Origin: Prinsepia uniflora
Lineage: Eukaryota; Streptophyta; Magnoliopsida; Rosales; Rosaceae
Direction of reading: 5' to 3'
Length of the DNA: 64,000 bases
NCBI GenBank assembly: GCA_032719365.1
Contig: CM064871.1
Span: 29,423,566-29,487,565 of the forward strand
Position numbers and translations under genes: made by a program. Under the pieces are notes generated by a model, which did no database searches, was not told the DNA's origin, and saw only the letters and a program-made list of their open reading frames with translations. Positions 33,311 through 44,250 of this stretch are shown here, piece by piece; position 1 is the first letter of the stretch, and every line of letters starts with the position of its first letter.

Positions 33311-34029
33311 CCTGTTGCATGTGGTCGGTTATGTGTTGGGCTTGTCGAGCCGATTTGACGGTGCTCTCGAGTTCCTGAAAGAAGTCGGCGTCCTCTGTCT
33401 CTGTGATGGGAATGGGGATGAGATCCTCCAAAGAATAGGTCTCTTGATTGTTGTTTAGATGCGTCCGCCGAGCGGTGATGTTGGCTCGGTGGTGAGGTAC
33501 TCTTTTCTCCTCCTGCCGAGGTTGCAGTCGGTGAACCCGGCGGTCGCAGGCAGACTGATGCCTTCGGAAGCCCTCTTAGGGCGTCGAAGGCATCGCGATA
33601 GATCCTGGTGTCGCCGAGTTGGTTGCCAAAGATAATGAGCATCCGAGTGGACTTCTTGCTAGGCTTGACGGCCGCTTGTTTCTTTTTACTCTACTCGGCG
33701 ACCGTGTGGACCTTTTCTTTCTCCGCCGTTCAGCTGTTTTTTTCGGCTCGTTCAGCACACTCGGCGATCACCCGATCGGCCTCGTCCTTACCGACACGGG
33801 ATCGGTGCTCGGCCAGTTCAGCCTGAGCTACCCCAAGTTGTTCGGCCACCTCGGTGTATCGATCGTCGAGGGCCTGGCATTTCAACTCGTCCTGTGTGCC
33901 TTTGGTTTTAACCTCCTCCATGTCGTTATGGAGTTTTTCAATGATCTGTATAAAGTTTGGAGAGGGATCTCTCGGTATTCTAGGCCCTTGCCGAGGTGTG
34001 ATCTCGCCAAGATCTTGATTACCTTGCAT
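33311..34029 (-). pseudogene. Element T gag N-terminus
   Basis: Likely start ATG at 34029 (frame 34029-33730, 99 aa, 'MQGNQDLGEITP' then a helical, charged segment 'KCQALDDRYTEVAEQL' with heptad-like spacing). Then basic, S/P/R-rich text (33758-33311) in shifted frames. The start lies about 90 bp from the primer site, a normal short leader. Assignment rests on position and composition; I do not recognise a specific fold. Confidence 0.6.
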
Positions 34030-34111
34030 ATTTCCTAGAGGGCGAGTCAGTGATTAGCTTATAATGTGAACGAGTACTTACTCGACCTGGTTGAGTGTAG
34101 GTAAACTTAGT

Positions 34112-34136
34112 TAGTTTCCCATAGACGGCGGAAAAC
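34112..34136 (-). other. Primer binding site region of T (degenerate)
   Basis: On the minus strand, just inside the 5' LTR, the text reads gttttccgccgtctatggga. It resembles the common plant retroelement site TGGCGCCGTCTGTGGGAA with several changes. I cannot assign the tRNA with confidence. Confidence 0.6.
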
Positions 34137-34623
34137 TGTTGAAGCGTTAAATGTTCCAACTGTCGATTACTCGTCTTCTAATCACCAAATGACGTGTGTC
34201 CTTTCTCGTAACTTGCCAACTAGAAGAGTAGTGGGTCTTCCATTAGTACAGGCACCGATGTGGTGCTGGCCTAAGGTTCTCTGACGGTCAAGTCAGTAAC
34301 TTGGTTCGTAAGACGAAACGATAAATGGTAAGTTCAGTAGAGTAATAGTTAATAGTAGATCTTAGTTACCTTGATTAGGGAATGTGTACCCCTTATGTAT
34401 GGGTATGTGGGATGTTGGATTTCCATAGTTTCGATGTGGGAAAAATGCTTCTCGCTTTACGTGCTAACACGTGTTACACAAATCGAGGGTGGATAGGCTT
34501 CCACGTGGCATCCCGCATCGGGCCTAGTGTTGGGGCTATGTAAGTAGTGTGGGCTTGGGCCTTGTTCAGTGCTTGGGCTTTAGGTATACAGTCCAGTGGA
34601 TCTGGTCAGATATGGTGTCAACA
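34137..34623 (-). mobile_element. Element T, right (5') LTR
   Basis: 487 bp, same length as 10348-10834 and similar throughout, with scattered substitutions. It is followed by TSD TACAT (34624-34628). It is the 5' LTR because gag starts next to it on the minus strand. Confidence 0.96.
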
Positions 34624-34628
34624 TACAT

Positions 34629-35035
34629 AAACAATTATAATATGAACAAGTATATAACAAAATTATGAACGTTTATGAACAAGTATAGAAAAAAAAAATT
34701 ATGAACAAGTAAAGTATGAACATTAGAAACAAATATAATAAGAACAATTATAAGAATCAAAATTATAAACAAACATAAAAATAAAAGTTATGAATAAGTA
34801 TAAAAATAAATAAAAAATAATATGCAAGTATAATCTGAACATGTATAAAGATAAACATTATGAACAAGTATAATATGTACATGTATAAAAATAAAAATAA
34901 ACAAATATAATATAAACAAGTATATTATGAAAATTAAGAACAAATATAATATGAACAAAAATAAAAATTATAAAAAAAGTATAATATGCACAATTTATAT
35001 ACATACACTAACAAATTAAAAATAATTTTCAATTT
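34629..35035. repeat. E1 AT-rich 'aacaagtataatatg' repeats, right half
   Basis: Same low-complexity repeat as 9871-10347, continuing after removal of T. On the minus strand this is the region just after E1's primer site, where gag would be expected; no gag is present. Confidence 0.8.
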
Positions 35036-35052
35036 TCCCGGCAACGACGCCA
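35036..35052 (-). other. Primer binding site of E1 (tRNA-Asp type)
   Basis: Plus text tcccggcaacgacgcca; on the minus strand TGGCGTCGTTGCCGGGA. It differs by one base from TGGCGCCGTTGCCGGGG, the complement of a plant tRNA-Asp 3' end, plus the last position. It sits 8 bp inside the LTR edge and fixes E1 as a minus-strand Tat/Athila-type element. Confidence 0.85.
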
Positions 35053-35060
35053 AAAATTGA

Positions 35061-37528
35061 TGACACTCAAACTACACATTAAATTAAACACGTAAATTGA
35101 GTATTATGCAATTTAAACCCTTTTTGTGTAGTTGTAGTATTGGTAAATAGGGATCGTTTTTAATCGGAAAAATTAGAGAATATTAATAATGTGTTAGCGA
35201 GAAAGATTAATGAATAAATTAATGAATGAAAAAATAGTTGAATTAATGAATAAAACAATAAAACAATAAAACAATAAAATGGGAGGTGGGGGGGTTTTGA
35301 ACAAAGTGTAATCTAAACTACATTTTTAACCAAACTAAGAATTAAAATGCAAATACTCATGCTAATTAGAACTTACAAACCATAGAGTAGTTTCATAGAC
35401 AAAACCGACATTTTACGTAAATAATTTCAAATTAACAATCACATTATTTAAACTACTCCTAAAAATAGACTTCATTCAAATAAATTTTTTATCAACACTC
35501 TAACATTTTGCTCATAAAAAACCAATCACGAAATCCTACCTTCATCATCTCAAATATTTGCATATATCTTTCAATATTATAAATGCATCAAACATTAATG
35601 TGCGTCAAACATCAGTATGCTTCAAACATTTATAATATAATTCAACTTAAATTTATAATTAAATGCGCCAACAACGATCAACATTTAATCTCTTCAATCA
35701 TAAGAAGATGGAAATTGATAATTAAATTTATAATATTAGAATGCACCGAACATCGGATAAAACATATAAAATCAAATTGAAGTTTAAGAACTAAGATATA
35801 TGAAGTAAAAGAAATTCAGAAAGTAAAACACATGGAGATTGCATTCATACTTACAAAAGTTTAGAAAGAAAATGCTATCACATGTATTGAATTATAAGTA
35901 AACCGAAACAATAACAAGAATTTAAGTAAAGGGAATAAAGTTACACTATCGGAACCTAAAAACAGCTTGTGATTCCGAAAGTAGATGGAAACAATGGAAT
36001 GTTATTCATAAAATTCTCTGAACAGAAGATGGAACCTTATGAAGATAGAGGATAAAAGATAAGAATTAGGAATTAAATTTTAGAATTACTTCAGAAATAC
36101 TCAGCCTAAGATTTTCTTAAGGAAAACATAAATTCATATTTAAAAGAGAAGTCAAAGAAGTTAAAAAGAAAAGTTTACCAAGAAAATCTAAAAACTAAAA
36201 CTAAAAGGAAATGAAACTTAAAAAATGAATCTAAAAACATAAATTAAAAGATAGGTCTTAAAGGAAAACTAATTAAGAAGAAAAATGACAAAAAGTTACA
36301 AATGGTCCCCAAAAATGAATCTATAATGAGAAAAAGAAGAACTAAACATGGAACTACAAAAGAGAGAAAATAAACTAAAGAGAAGAAAGGGGGAAAATGG
36401 GGACCCTTAACAAGTGAAAGGGCCTCCCTATTTATAGACGGAGTGCCAAAATTCAAATAAAAAATAAAAAATAAAAAATAAAAATATAATGATGAACAAT
36501 GATGAAAAATGATGATTTTGGGGCTAATTTGGTGCTAGGAAGGGGCTAAATTGTGCAGGAAAATCTGCAAAAGGGGAGCAGTTGGAGTAGTTTGAAGTAT
36601 GGGTGAACTTTCGACCAGGAGCAGCAGAAATTTAGATAATGATTTCGGCAGACTGTAACTGCAAGAAGCAGGTGGGAGTGTTGGAGGCGTGTTAGCAGGT
36701 GTACGACATGTTCGGCGCAAGCGTGCTGAACTGGACATCATCACATCGGCAGACGAGCGCCAAGGGGTCTTCAGGGTTGTTCGACTTAGGCTGGGCTGCT
36801 TTGTGTGATTTGGGCCTGCGATAGGCCGGATCTTGGCTGGGCCATGGGTATGGGCGAAATGGATTTGGGCTCTAGATATGGATTGAGCTGAAATTCATAG
36901 GCTGGGCTACATCTTGGATTGGGCTTTTGCAAATGACTTCAACTTACAAATTAATTAATATAATTTCACTAAATTTCGTCCATAATTTCTTCATTCGAAT
37001 TCCGATCGGGACGATTCTTTCGTCAAAACACTCCAAATTCCAAGCTTTATTTATTTCTACAAAAATCCAACAAAATATATTAGTTTCTCCAATTATTTAT
37101 TATTTTAATATTAAAAGTCAAGTATAAAGGGTATAAAATAATATAAAGTAATGCTTAATTGAAGACCTAACGAGCTGGGCCATGAAAGTGACGTGGAATA
37201 AGTTGGGTTTGCTCATATGGGTTGAGTCGGTGCTGGGCTTTGCTGCTGGTGATAATTCTTGGGCCAAAAACTAGCGCGGGTCTGACCATGCAAAGATGGC
37301 CTGGGCAGTAAGGGCTCAATTTGAGCTCAAACAATTCTGAGCCTTTGAACAATAAATTAGTAATTCTTAATTGCATTATTAATTATTGTAATTAGTTATT
37401 AATTAATCAAATTTAGTAATTAATATATGAAAAGAATAAAATGAGATAGAATGAACATAAATAAGGTTCCAAAAAAATAAAACGTAAAGGAAATTGATAT
37501 AAAAAGATGATCAGTTAGGTGCTTATCA
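35061..37528 (-). mobile_element. Element E1, right (5') LTR
   Basis: 2,468 bp from TGACACTC to GTGCTTATCA. 'gtagtattggtaaataggga' lies 75 bp from its inner edge. It is followed by TGTAA (37529-37533), the partner of CGTAA at 6284-6288. AT-rich, with tandem short A/T repeats (about 35255-35280, 36456-36485) and tggg-rich text at 36740-36920 and 37160-37330. No coding content recognised. Confidence 0.85.
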
Positions 37529-37533
37529 TGTAA

Positions 37534-37800
37534 CAATCAACTGCCTAACAATTCTTGTCTCATCACAGAAACTCTAAAAGTATTTAGAGACATATTCAAC
37601 ACCCATGTCACTTCTAACACACTTGATCTTAAATCCACTTTGTAATTCAACCATTGCCTTAAATTTTTTAAAAATACATAAGACTGCTAACTTGTGTGAA
37701 TGGAAATACAACCAAGACATCCTAGTATAGTCATTAATTAAAGTCAGGAAATGCTTGTTACCTTCAATGGTTTCAACTTGCATAGGTCCACAAACATTTG
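37534..37800 (-). pseudogene. Ty1/copia integrase core, N-terminal part
   Basis: Minus-strand frame 37783-37574 holds 'FLTLINDYTRMSWLYF' and 'KCVRSDMGVEYVSKYF', the second with the middle catalytic aspartate of the D-D-E triad. A stop follows 'VSKYF', then 'FCDETRIVRQLIV' reaches the E1 edge. The glutamate half is at 6288-5641. Splitting between D and E means no active integrase could come from this copy. Confidence 0.92.
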
Positions 37801-38226
37801 AGTGAATGAGTTCTAGTGGTTAAGTTGCCCAAGAGCAAACTCCTTGTCAAACAAATCCATATGTTGTTTCCTAATAGCACATCTTGCACACACATGAGCT
37901 CGATCTGGTAGTTTAGGCATCCTAATCACCTTATCCTTATGTTGTAGCTAGGCTTTTGTGACTTGAATGGTTAAGATAACCATATCTACAATGCCATAGT
38001 TCTGAGTCTTCAGAAATAGTTGGCTTCCCACAATTAAAATTCATAGGAGAACACATAATCCTGGTCATAGGATCTTTTCTACCCTGTGAACCAACTCTGT
38101 ATCCTAAAAAATGTCAACGAACTGGTCTCCATCGACTAGAAAATAGCCATGCTCAATCATTTTCCCAACACACAACAAATTTTCATCCAAACCTGATAAC
38201 AACATTACATCCTTAATGTGCCTTTC
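37801..38226 (-). pseudogene. Ty1/copia pre-integrase zinc finger and protease end
   Basis: Reads 'HVCARCAIRKQH' (about 37896-37861), the Cys-rich end of the GAG_pre-integrs domain. Upstream of it is 'DVMLLSGLDENLLCVGKM', the post-protease segment, which joins in frame across element E to 48909 and up. Several stops. The edge at 38222-38226 (CTTTC) is the left TSD of E. Confidence 0.85.
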
Positions 38227-38359
38227 TGTAACGCCCCGGACGTTCTGGAAATGTAATTTTATAAAATATTGAATAAAATGACGTTTTTACCCCTGTGATT
38301 TATGTGGTCAATTTGTTGACTTTTTGATTGGGAGGTCGAACGGACGTGGAGTGATGACC

Positions 38360-38381
38360 GTGACGTAGTTCGGGACGTCAC
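38360..38381 (+). promoter_or_regulatory. Paired ACGT-core inverted repeat in E 5' LTR
   Basis: GTGACGT-agttcggg-ACGTCAC, a perfect 7-bp inverted repeat around an 8-nt spacer, about 130 bp from the LTR start. TGACG pairs resemble as-1-type bZIP (TGA factor) sites. Perfect copies also occur at 45977-45998, 49428-49449 and 25659-25680. Confidence 0.5.
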
Positions 38382-39698
38382 GAGTTCATAGACAGGTGGC
38401 ACGTTAGATTCGGACGAACAGGGTGAAAGTTATGATGTTCGGAAGTTCAGGGGCATTACCGTAATTGGGCGTTATTAAGGGGAAAAGTTGACTTTTTGCT
38501 TGACAATTGATTTGCATTTGGCTCGAAGACCGTTATGTTCGTCTCGACGCCCTGAGTACAACGACGGGCGGCACGCGCGAAACGGACGTCGGATGACCGA
38601 GTTACGGGTCACGGAAGTTGGAGGGCATTTTGGTAAATATTGCACAGAAGGGCATTTTGGTCATTTCACGGTGGCTACTGTAGCACCACCGTGAGAAACA
38701 GAGCGCGGCCGTGGTGTTTTTGAGCGTGCATTTGTTTATGGCTAAGTGGACTGGTGAGTGGGTTTAGTTTATGGATTTTGAGGTTGTGGGAAACAGCCAT
38801 GCGTGTCTGGGCAGAGACTGAGTGCACAGGAGGAACGAGAAATGGCTGTGGTCTCTGTGTTTGCGGGAAACCGTTTTTAGAGGCCTCAGTTGGTCTCCCA
38901 CGGGCTGTTGGCCACACCGATCGAATAACTGAGTATGGGAGTGGAGTGAGGATTGAGTTAGGGTCATTTTGGTTCAATTTGGAAGCTGAGCTTGAGAGGA
39001 ACCGTGAGAGAAACCGTGAGCAAACCGTTTCGGGTTTTTGGGGGGAAATCGCAGAGTTCAATTTCTAAGGGTCGAGGGATCAATCTAAACACACTGTGAG
39101 TCTTCTGGGAGTGACAGAATCTCGGCCGTGCAAGAATTGAAGGGATTCGAGCACGGATTGCCCAAGAACCCAGGGTCCAGTTCGAAGGAAAAACCAGTTG
39201 GAGGGAAAATTGAAGATCAAATTGTAGGGACATTCGAGCTAAACCAAGGGCCATTCTAGTCTTCTGGCAACAAAAGGAAACCAACCACGTCGATTTCGAG
39301 GGACGACACTCACGAATTGGCCAAGAACGGAGTTCCCTGGTTCTAAGTATTTTCGAGCTTGAGGTCGACGACTTCCAGGTAACGGTGAGCCCAATTGATT
39401 GTACCAGTGTGTTCGTATAAGTTTCCTTAAGCTACTGGTGAAATTAATTTGAGTATGGAGTCAGTTTGGGTGAGTTTCAGAGGTCGACTTGTTCGACTGT
39501 GTGAGCTTGAGATGGGTCGATTTAGTATAAGTCGAGGTTAACCAATGATGCAGACCTAAAATAAATGGGTTAGAGAAGATAATAGGATTGAAAACGGGAG
39601 GAATTGACTGAGAATTGAGCTTGAACTGGTCGGGTTGAGTCGCGGGTATAGACCCGTTTATCAGTCGATTCGGGTAAGGACGAAGATACTGTAGCTTG

Positions 39699-39717
39699 GC
39701 GCGTGGCCTTCACGCGC
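39699..39717 (+). promoter_or_regulatory. GC-rich hairpin GCGCGTG-gcctt-CACGCGC
   Basis: Perfect 7-bp stem with 5-nt loop, within a conserved LTR module that starts after 'tactgtagc' and continues 'agccactttgggcggcgcgt'. The stem is kept in other LTR families with different loops. The role is unknown; it could be a CGCG-box protein site or an RNA hairpin. Confidence 0.6.
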
Positions 39718-40423
39718 AGCCACTTTGGGCGGCGCGTGACGGCGCGTGTTACGTCAACTCCGATCACGGTCAACATGAGAAATAATCCTTTCAGTCTAAT
39801 TAACATTTTCCCTTTAGGATTCGAGTTGTTCGGGAGTCGTTCGGGATAATCTCGGGAGCCCGGAAGTTTAGGTCCTTAAGGTTTATTTTGCCGAAAAATC
39901 CGGGAAATTAGGGAAAAATCATACGAGCTATTTGAGGATGTTTGTAACCCTTCTTGTACATTTTTACAGGCCCGGACACTTCCGAAGCTACGGAGGAGCA
40001 CGCGGGACGCGATTGACGCGTCCTAAAACCGTGAGTGGACTTTTTGATTTTCTAAATTGGGCATGCATGACTATTCTGCTTATTTATCTCATGGTTTTAC
40101 ATATGATTTTATGATGGTGATATGTTATATCGGTTTTACGTGTTTTTCACGTTTTTCGAGATATTTACCGTATTTCACGCATTTCGTGGTTACGGTTTTC
40201 GCTTATGCATGCGTGATGATTTTGATAAAGTACCTGGATATGAATATGCATGTTTCGGATTTATGATGTTTGATCACATTGTGAAGTAATTTTTGGAAAT
40301 TGCATGTGTTGGAATTTGCATTTGAGTTCGGACATAAGTCCTGTCATGATGAGAAATGTTTTTGGAATAATGTTGGAAAAAGGTTTGTGATGAATCCTGG
40401 TTTATTGAGTTTGAAAACGGTTT

Positions 40424-40653
40424 TGGGTTTAAAGACCCGGTTAATGGTTGGATCTGATTTTGGGTTTAAAGACCCGGTTATTTAATGACGGGGGCGGGCC
40501 CGAAAATTGGGTTTAAAGACCCGAATTGAGTTTAAAGACTCGTGAGTTTAAAGACTCGATTATTATGATACCCCCGAGGCCTGTTAATCATGTTTTGAGT
40601 TTAAAGACTCGTTGATATACCGGGAAGGCCTAAAATTGAGTTTAAAGACTCGG
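40424..40653 (+). repeat. gggtttaaagaccc/gagtttaaagactc units in E 5' LTR
   Basis: Eight or so 14-18 bp near-palindromic units spaced 2-40 bp, inside putative intron 2. Copy-matched cluster at 48073-48303. Confidence 0.85.
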
Positions 40654-41255
40654 ATGGATCCAACGGCATACTTGTGGTTATTGATTTACGGTTTACTTGA
40701 TTTGTGCAATTAACGTTTCAAAATGACGGTTTCTGAAACCTGGCATTATTTAATGGTTTACAGGAATTATGGCGATCCTTTGTAACGTTTTTCATGTGTT
40801 TCGGAAAAAGCGTTTTCAAAAGTTAATATACAAATTTTGAATATTTGGTTATGCATGCGTGTTACAAAACTGGAGGGCGAACCAGATTTCGGAAAAACTG
40901 TTTTTCCTTTAAAACTTATGTTTCGGTCCACTGACACTTTGTTGTTTTAAATTCCCTCCAGGTCGTGGTACAAGTGCGGGGGCAAGCGCCGAGGCAGGGG
41001 CGGAGGCATAAAGTTTTCCATTGCGGAGTAGTTAGTTCACAGAGTAGGACTGGTATCTTTAACTTGTTTTGTAATATTGCTCTGTGAAACTGTGGACTTG
41101 ACGTCCAGTCGGATGTAGTTTGTTTAATCTCCCTGGTCTGACAATGGGCGTGTTGTAATATTAATTAGTTTTCCGGTCTTTTGGGTTTCGATTGTTAGAC
41201 GGGAGCAGGATGCTTCTCGATTATCGAGGCGATAATCGGGGTGGGTCCTGTCAAT

Positions 41256-41268
41256 TGGTATCAGAGCC
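41256..41268 (+). other. Primer binding site of E (initiator-Met)
   Basis: TGGTATCAGAGCC two bases after the 5' LTR, the standard complement of the plant initiator-Met tRNA 3' end. It confirms plus orientation. Confidence 0.97.
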
Positions 41269-41355
41269 TAGGTTTTACAATTCGTGTCCGGCACTCGGGT
41301 GTGCCTTGATGATTGTACTAACTTATGCCTCTTTCAGAGAGAAGGACTACCTGCC

Positions 41356-42230
41356 ATGCCTCCGCGACGCGAACCCTCTCCACGACCTGATGGCGATGCC
41401 GAGAGCGCTTCGATCGAGCGAGCCCAGCATCTTGGGGCTACGGTGTTTAGTGGTGGAGCGGATCCCGAGGATGCTCACTGTTGGATTTCTCGGATTGAGC
41501 GGATTTTTACTGTGATGCACTGTCCTCCTGAGGAGCGTGTGGTGTTGGCCACATTTCTACTTGATGGATTTGCTTATGAGTGGTGGTATACTCTGGAGTT
41601 TTCGGGCTGGGATGCCCGTACAATGGCTTGGGAGACCATTCGTGAACGGTTTCTGGACCAGCATTATCCCCGTTCATTCCGTGATGCTAGGGAGACCGAG
41701 TTTCTGCAGCTCCAGCAGGGGAGCATGTCCGTAGCTGAGTATGAACAGAAATTTCAGATGCTAGCTCGTTTGCTCCAACCTTTGTATCTACTGAGGCTGA
41801 GAAATGCCGTAGGTTCGAGCTTGGCCTACGGGGTGAGATACGGGCCATTGTGACGGCCGGAGCTTTTGCTACCCTCAGGGAGTTGTCCGATGCCGCGGTG
41901 CGGGTTGAGGCTAGTCTCCCGACACGTCCACAGTATTCTGGTGGTGGACAACGTAGCGAGCGTTCATATCCGGGATCGTATGGTCAGAGAGCCCCGAAGA
42001 AGGGACGTTATAATGGAGCCTCATCCGCAGGCAATGATCGTTATGGCAGGCCTGGTAACTATCAGGGTTCCGGATTCCGAGCGCCTAGGGCGCAGACTGC
42101 TCCGCAGGCGAGCGCGACTTCTGTTGCTTCCACGGGTCGGCAGGGTGGTGGTTTTGTTCGAGATGCTTCCAGTGTTATCTGTTTCTTCTGTGGCGAGCGG
42201 GGCCACTATCGGAGGGACTGTCCATCTTTG
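41356..42230 (+). pseudogene. gag: Element E gag (one frameshift)
   Basis: Starts at ATG 41356 ('MPPRREPSPRPDG'), the same start as the open gag of element G. The Retrotrans_gag domain follows ('FLLDGFAYEWWYTLEF', 'FLQLQQGSMSVAEYEQKF'). One missing base near 41771 shifts the frame; reading resumes as 'TAGAFATLRELSDAAVRVEA'. The zinc knuckle 'CFFCGERGHYRRDC' (42180-42221, CCHC) binds RNA. Gag is followed by protease without a stop, so gag and pol formed one polyprotein. The frameshift alone inactivates it. Confidence 0.95.
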
Positions 42231-42905
42231 CCACAGGGTGGTGGCGTAGGTCGGGGTGGAGCAGAGCAGGGACGGAGCACAGCTGCAGTTTCTGGGACTG
42301 GGAGCACTCGAGGAGGTGGTACTGGTGCGGCTAATGAACAGAGGGGCCGGGGCCGTGGGCGAGCAGCTGGACCACAGGCCCGAGTTTTTTCTGTTACGCA
42401 GCAGGAGGCCAGGGCAGCACCTGGTGTTGTGACAGGTACACTCACGATCTTTGGGCATGATGTTTGTGCTTTAATTGATCCCGGAGCTACTCATTCATTT
42501 ATATCACGGGACTGTGAGTTGTTGGCGGGTAGAGAGGTGTCCGCCTTGGACTGTGACTTGGGTGTGAGTACACCCACGGGAGATGTTTTTGTGGTAAATC
42601 AAGTGTTGCGGGAGTGTCCCGTAATGGTAGGTGATGTTGGTCTGATGGCAGACTTGATACTCTTGGACTTGCACGACTTTGATGTCATTTTGGGAATGGA
42701 CTGGTTGACGCTCCATCATGCTTCTATCGAATGTGTCGATAAGAAGGTTACCTTTCGGAGCCCTGGATTACCGGAAACCACCTTTCAGGGAATTCAGCGA
42801 GCCACTCCTGTCGGAGTGATTTCTGCCCTGAAGGCAAGTAAGTTGTTGAGGAAGGGGTGCCAGGGATACTTAGCCCAAGTGTTGGACCAAGAGCTGCACC
42901 ATTGA
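42231..42905 (+). pseudogene. pol: Element E aspartic protease
   Basis: Same frame as the zinc knuckle. A G/R-rich linker, then 'VTGTLTIFGHDVCALIDPGA' with the catalytic Asp at 42477-42479 (D-P-G form, usual in this lineage), then the 'HDFDVILGMDWL' flap/C-terminal block. A frame change near 42895 makes the frame end at TGA 42903-42905. The domain itself is complete. Confidence 0.94.
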
Positions 42906-43900
42906 GGGTGGAGGATATACCGATTGTACGGGAGTTCCCGGATGTCTTTCCGGAGGATCTACCGGGATTGCCACCGCATCGAGATGTTGAGTTCACTATT
43001 GATCTGGTTCTAGGTACGCAACCTATCTCTCAGACTCCGTATCGTATGGCGCCAGCTGAGTTGAAAGAACTGAAGGCGCAGTTACAAGAATTACTTGAGA
43101 TGGGATTTATTCGACCGAGTGTATCCCCCTAGGGAGCCCCGGTGTTGTTTGTGAAGAAAAAGGATGGGAGTTTGAGACTCTGCATCGATTACAGGCAACT
43201 GAATAAAGTAACAGTCAGGAACAAATACCCGTTGCCTCGGATCGATGATTTGTTGGATCAACTGCGAGGAGCGCAGTACTTCTCCAAAATTGATCTACGT
43301 TCTGGGTATCATCAGTTGCGGGTTAAGGATGAGGATGTACCCAAGACAGCCTTTAGGACTCGTTATGGTCATTATGAGTTCCTTGTGATGCCGTTTGGTT
43401 TGACCAATGCACCCGCAGCGTTTATGGATTTGATGAACCGAGTGTTGCAGCCTTACTTGGATCACTTTGTCATCGTGTTCATCGACGATATCTTGGTCTA
43501 CTCGAGGAGTGCGGAAGCGCACGAGGAGCACTTAAGGATGGTGCTAGGTACCTTGAGGGAAAACCAGTTGTATGCGAAGCTCAGCAAATGTCAGTTTTGG
43601 TTGACGAGCGTGAGTTTCTTGGGGCATGTGATCTCAACGGACGGGATCAGTGTGGATTCTCAGAAAATTGAGGCAGTGGCGAAGTGGGAACAACCGAGGG
43701 CCGTCACTGAAGTCAGAAGTTTCTTGGGTTTGGCTGGTTACTACAGGAGGTTCGTAGAGAGTTTCTCTACCATTGCTGCCCCGTTGACACGACTGACGCG
43801 GAAGGGAGTCCAGTTTGAGTGGGATGACGATTGTGAGCGTAGTTTTCGGGAGCTAAAGGAAAGGTTGACATCTGCTCCTATACTGACCCTTCCAGACGAC
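42890..43900 (+). pseudogene. pol: Element E reverse transcriptase
   Basis: Begins 'VEDIPIVREFPDVFPEDLPG' and passes 'PIDLV'-type entry text to 'RPSVSP'; a TAG at 43130-43132 replaces a residue that is usually Trp. It continues in the same frame: 'LFVKKKDGSLRLCIDYRQLN', 'FSKIDLRSGYHQLR', and the catalytic FIDD at 43478-43489 (intact). It copies element RNA into DNA. Apart from the nonsense codon, the domain is well preserved. Confidence 0.96.
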
Positions 43901-44250
43901 AGTGGGGAATTTGAGGTGTACAGTGATGCATCCTTACAGGGGTTGGGTTGTGTACTAATGCAGCATGGGAAAGTGATTGCCTATGCTTCACGCCAGTTGA
44001 AACCGCATGAACGCAATTATCCTACGCATGATTTGGAATTAGCTGCTGTTGTGCATGCATTGAAGATTTGGAGACATTACCTGTATGGTGCGACTTGCAG
44101 AATATTTACGGATCACAAAAGCCTGAAGTACTTGTTCACTCAGAAGGAGTTAAATGTGAGGCAGCGAGTGGCTAGAGCTAATTAAGGACTATGATTGCAC
44201 GATTGAGTACCACCCGGGAAAAGCCAATGTGGTGGATGATGCTCTAAGCC
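43901..44250 (+). pseudogene. pol: Element E RNase H
   Basis: 'FEVYSDASLQGLGCVLMQ' (first catalytic Asp at about 43926), 'THDLELAAVVHALKIWRHYL' (Glu) and 'FTDHKSLKYLFTQKELN' (Asp) follow RT in frame. A frame change near 44166 makes the frame end at TAA 44183-44185; the next frame resumes with 'VVDDALSRKS', the usual junction to integrase. Confidence 0.95.

Larger units (their letters stand above)
39379..40961 (+). other. Putative two-intron leader in E 5' LTR
   Basis: Donor TTCCAG|GTAACG at 39379; acceptor TTTTTACAG ending 39969; internal exon 39970-40030 (61 nt); donor GTGAGTGGAC 40031-40040; branch block 40926-40935 reads GTCCACTGAC (one change; the 3' LTR keeps GTCCACTCAC); acceptor ATTCCCTCCAG ending 40961. 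It would lie in the element's 5' leader upstream of gag. Splicing is inferred. Confidence 0.5.
38227..41253 (+). mobile_element. Element E, 5' LTR (Tekay/Del-like chromovirus)
   Basis: 3,027-bp LTR, TGTAACGCCCCGG to GGGTCCTGTCA. The TSD CTTTC at 38222-38226 matches 48904-48908 perfectly. By eye it differs from the 3' LTR by roughly 25-30 substitutions and a few indels, about 1%. Contents: GTGACGT/ACGTCAC pair 38360-38381, hairpin 39699-39717, putative introns 39379-39969 and 40031-40961, and tandem ttgggtttaaagacccgg units 40424-40653. Very long LTRs are typical of Tekay/Del. Confidence 0.98.

Noticed and set aside
38675..39068. Open frames of 104-128 codons on both strands of LTR E, repeated at 46293-46686
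   Set aside because: They repeat only because the LTRs are copies, overlap on opposite strands, show no family resemblance and cross proposed splice positions. No evidence for protein.
41256..41268. tRNA-Met-like sequence as a tRNA gene
   Set aside because: Only the 3'-end complement is present, next to the LTR edge. It is a primer binding site; the same holds at 18964, 35036 and 59589.
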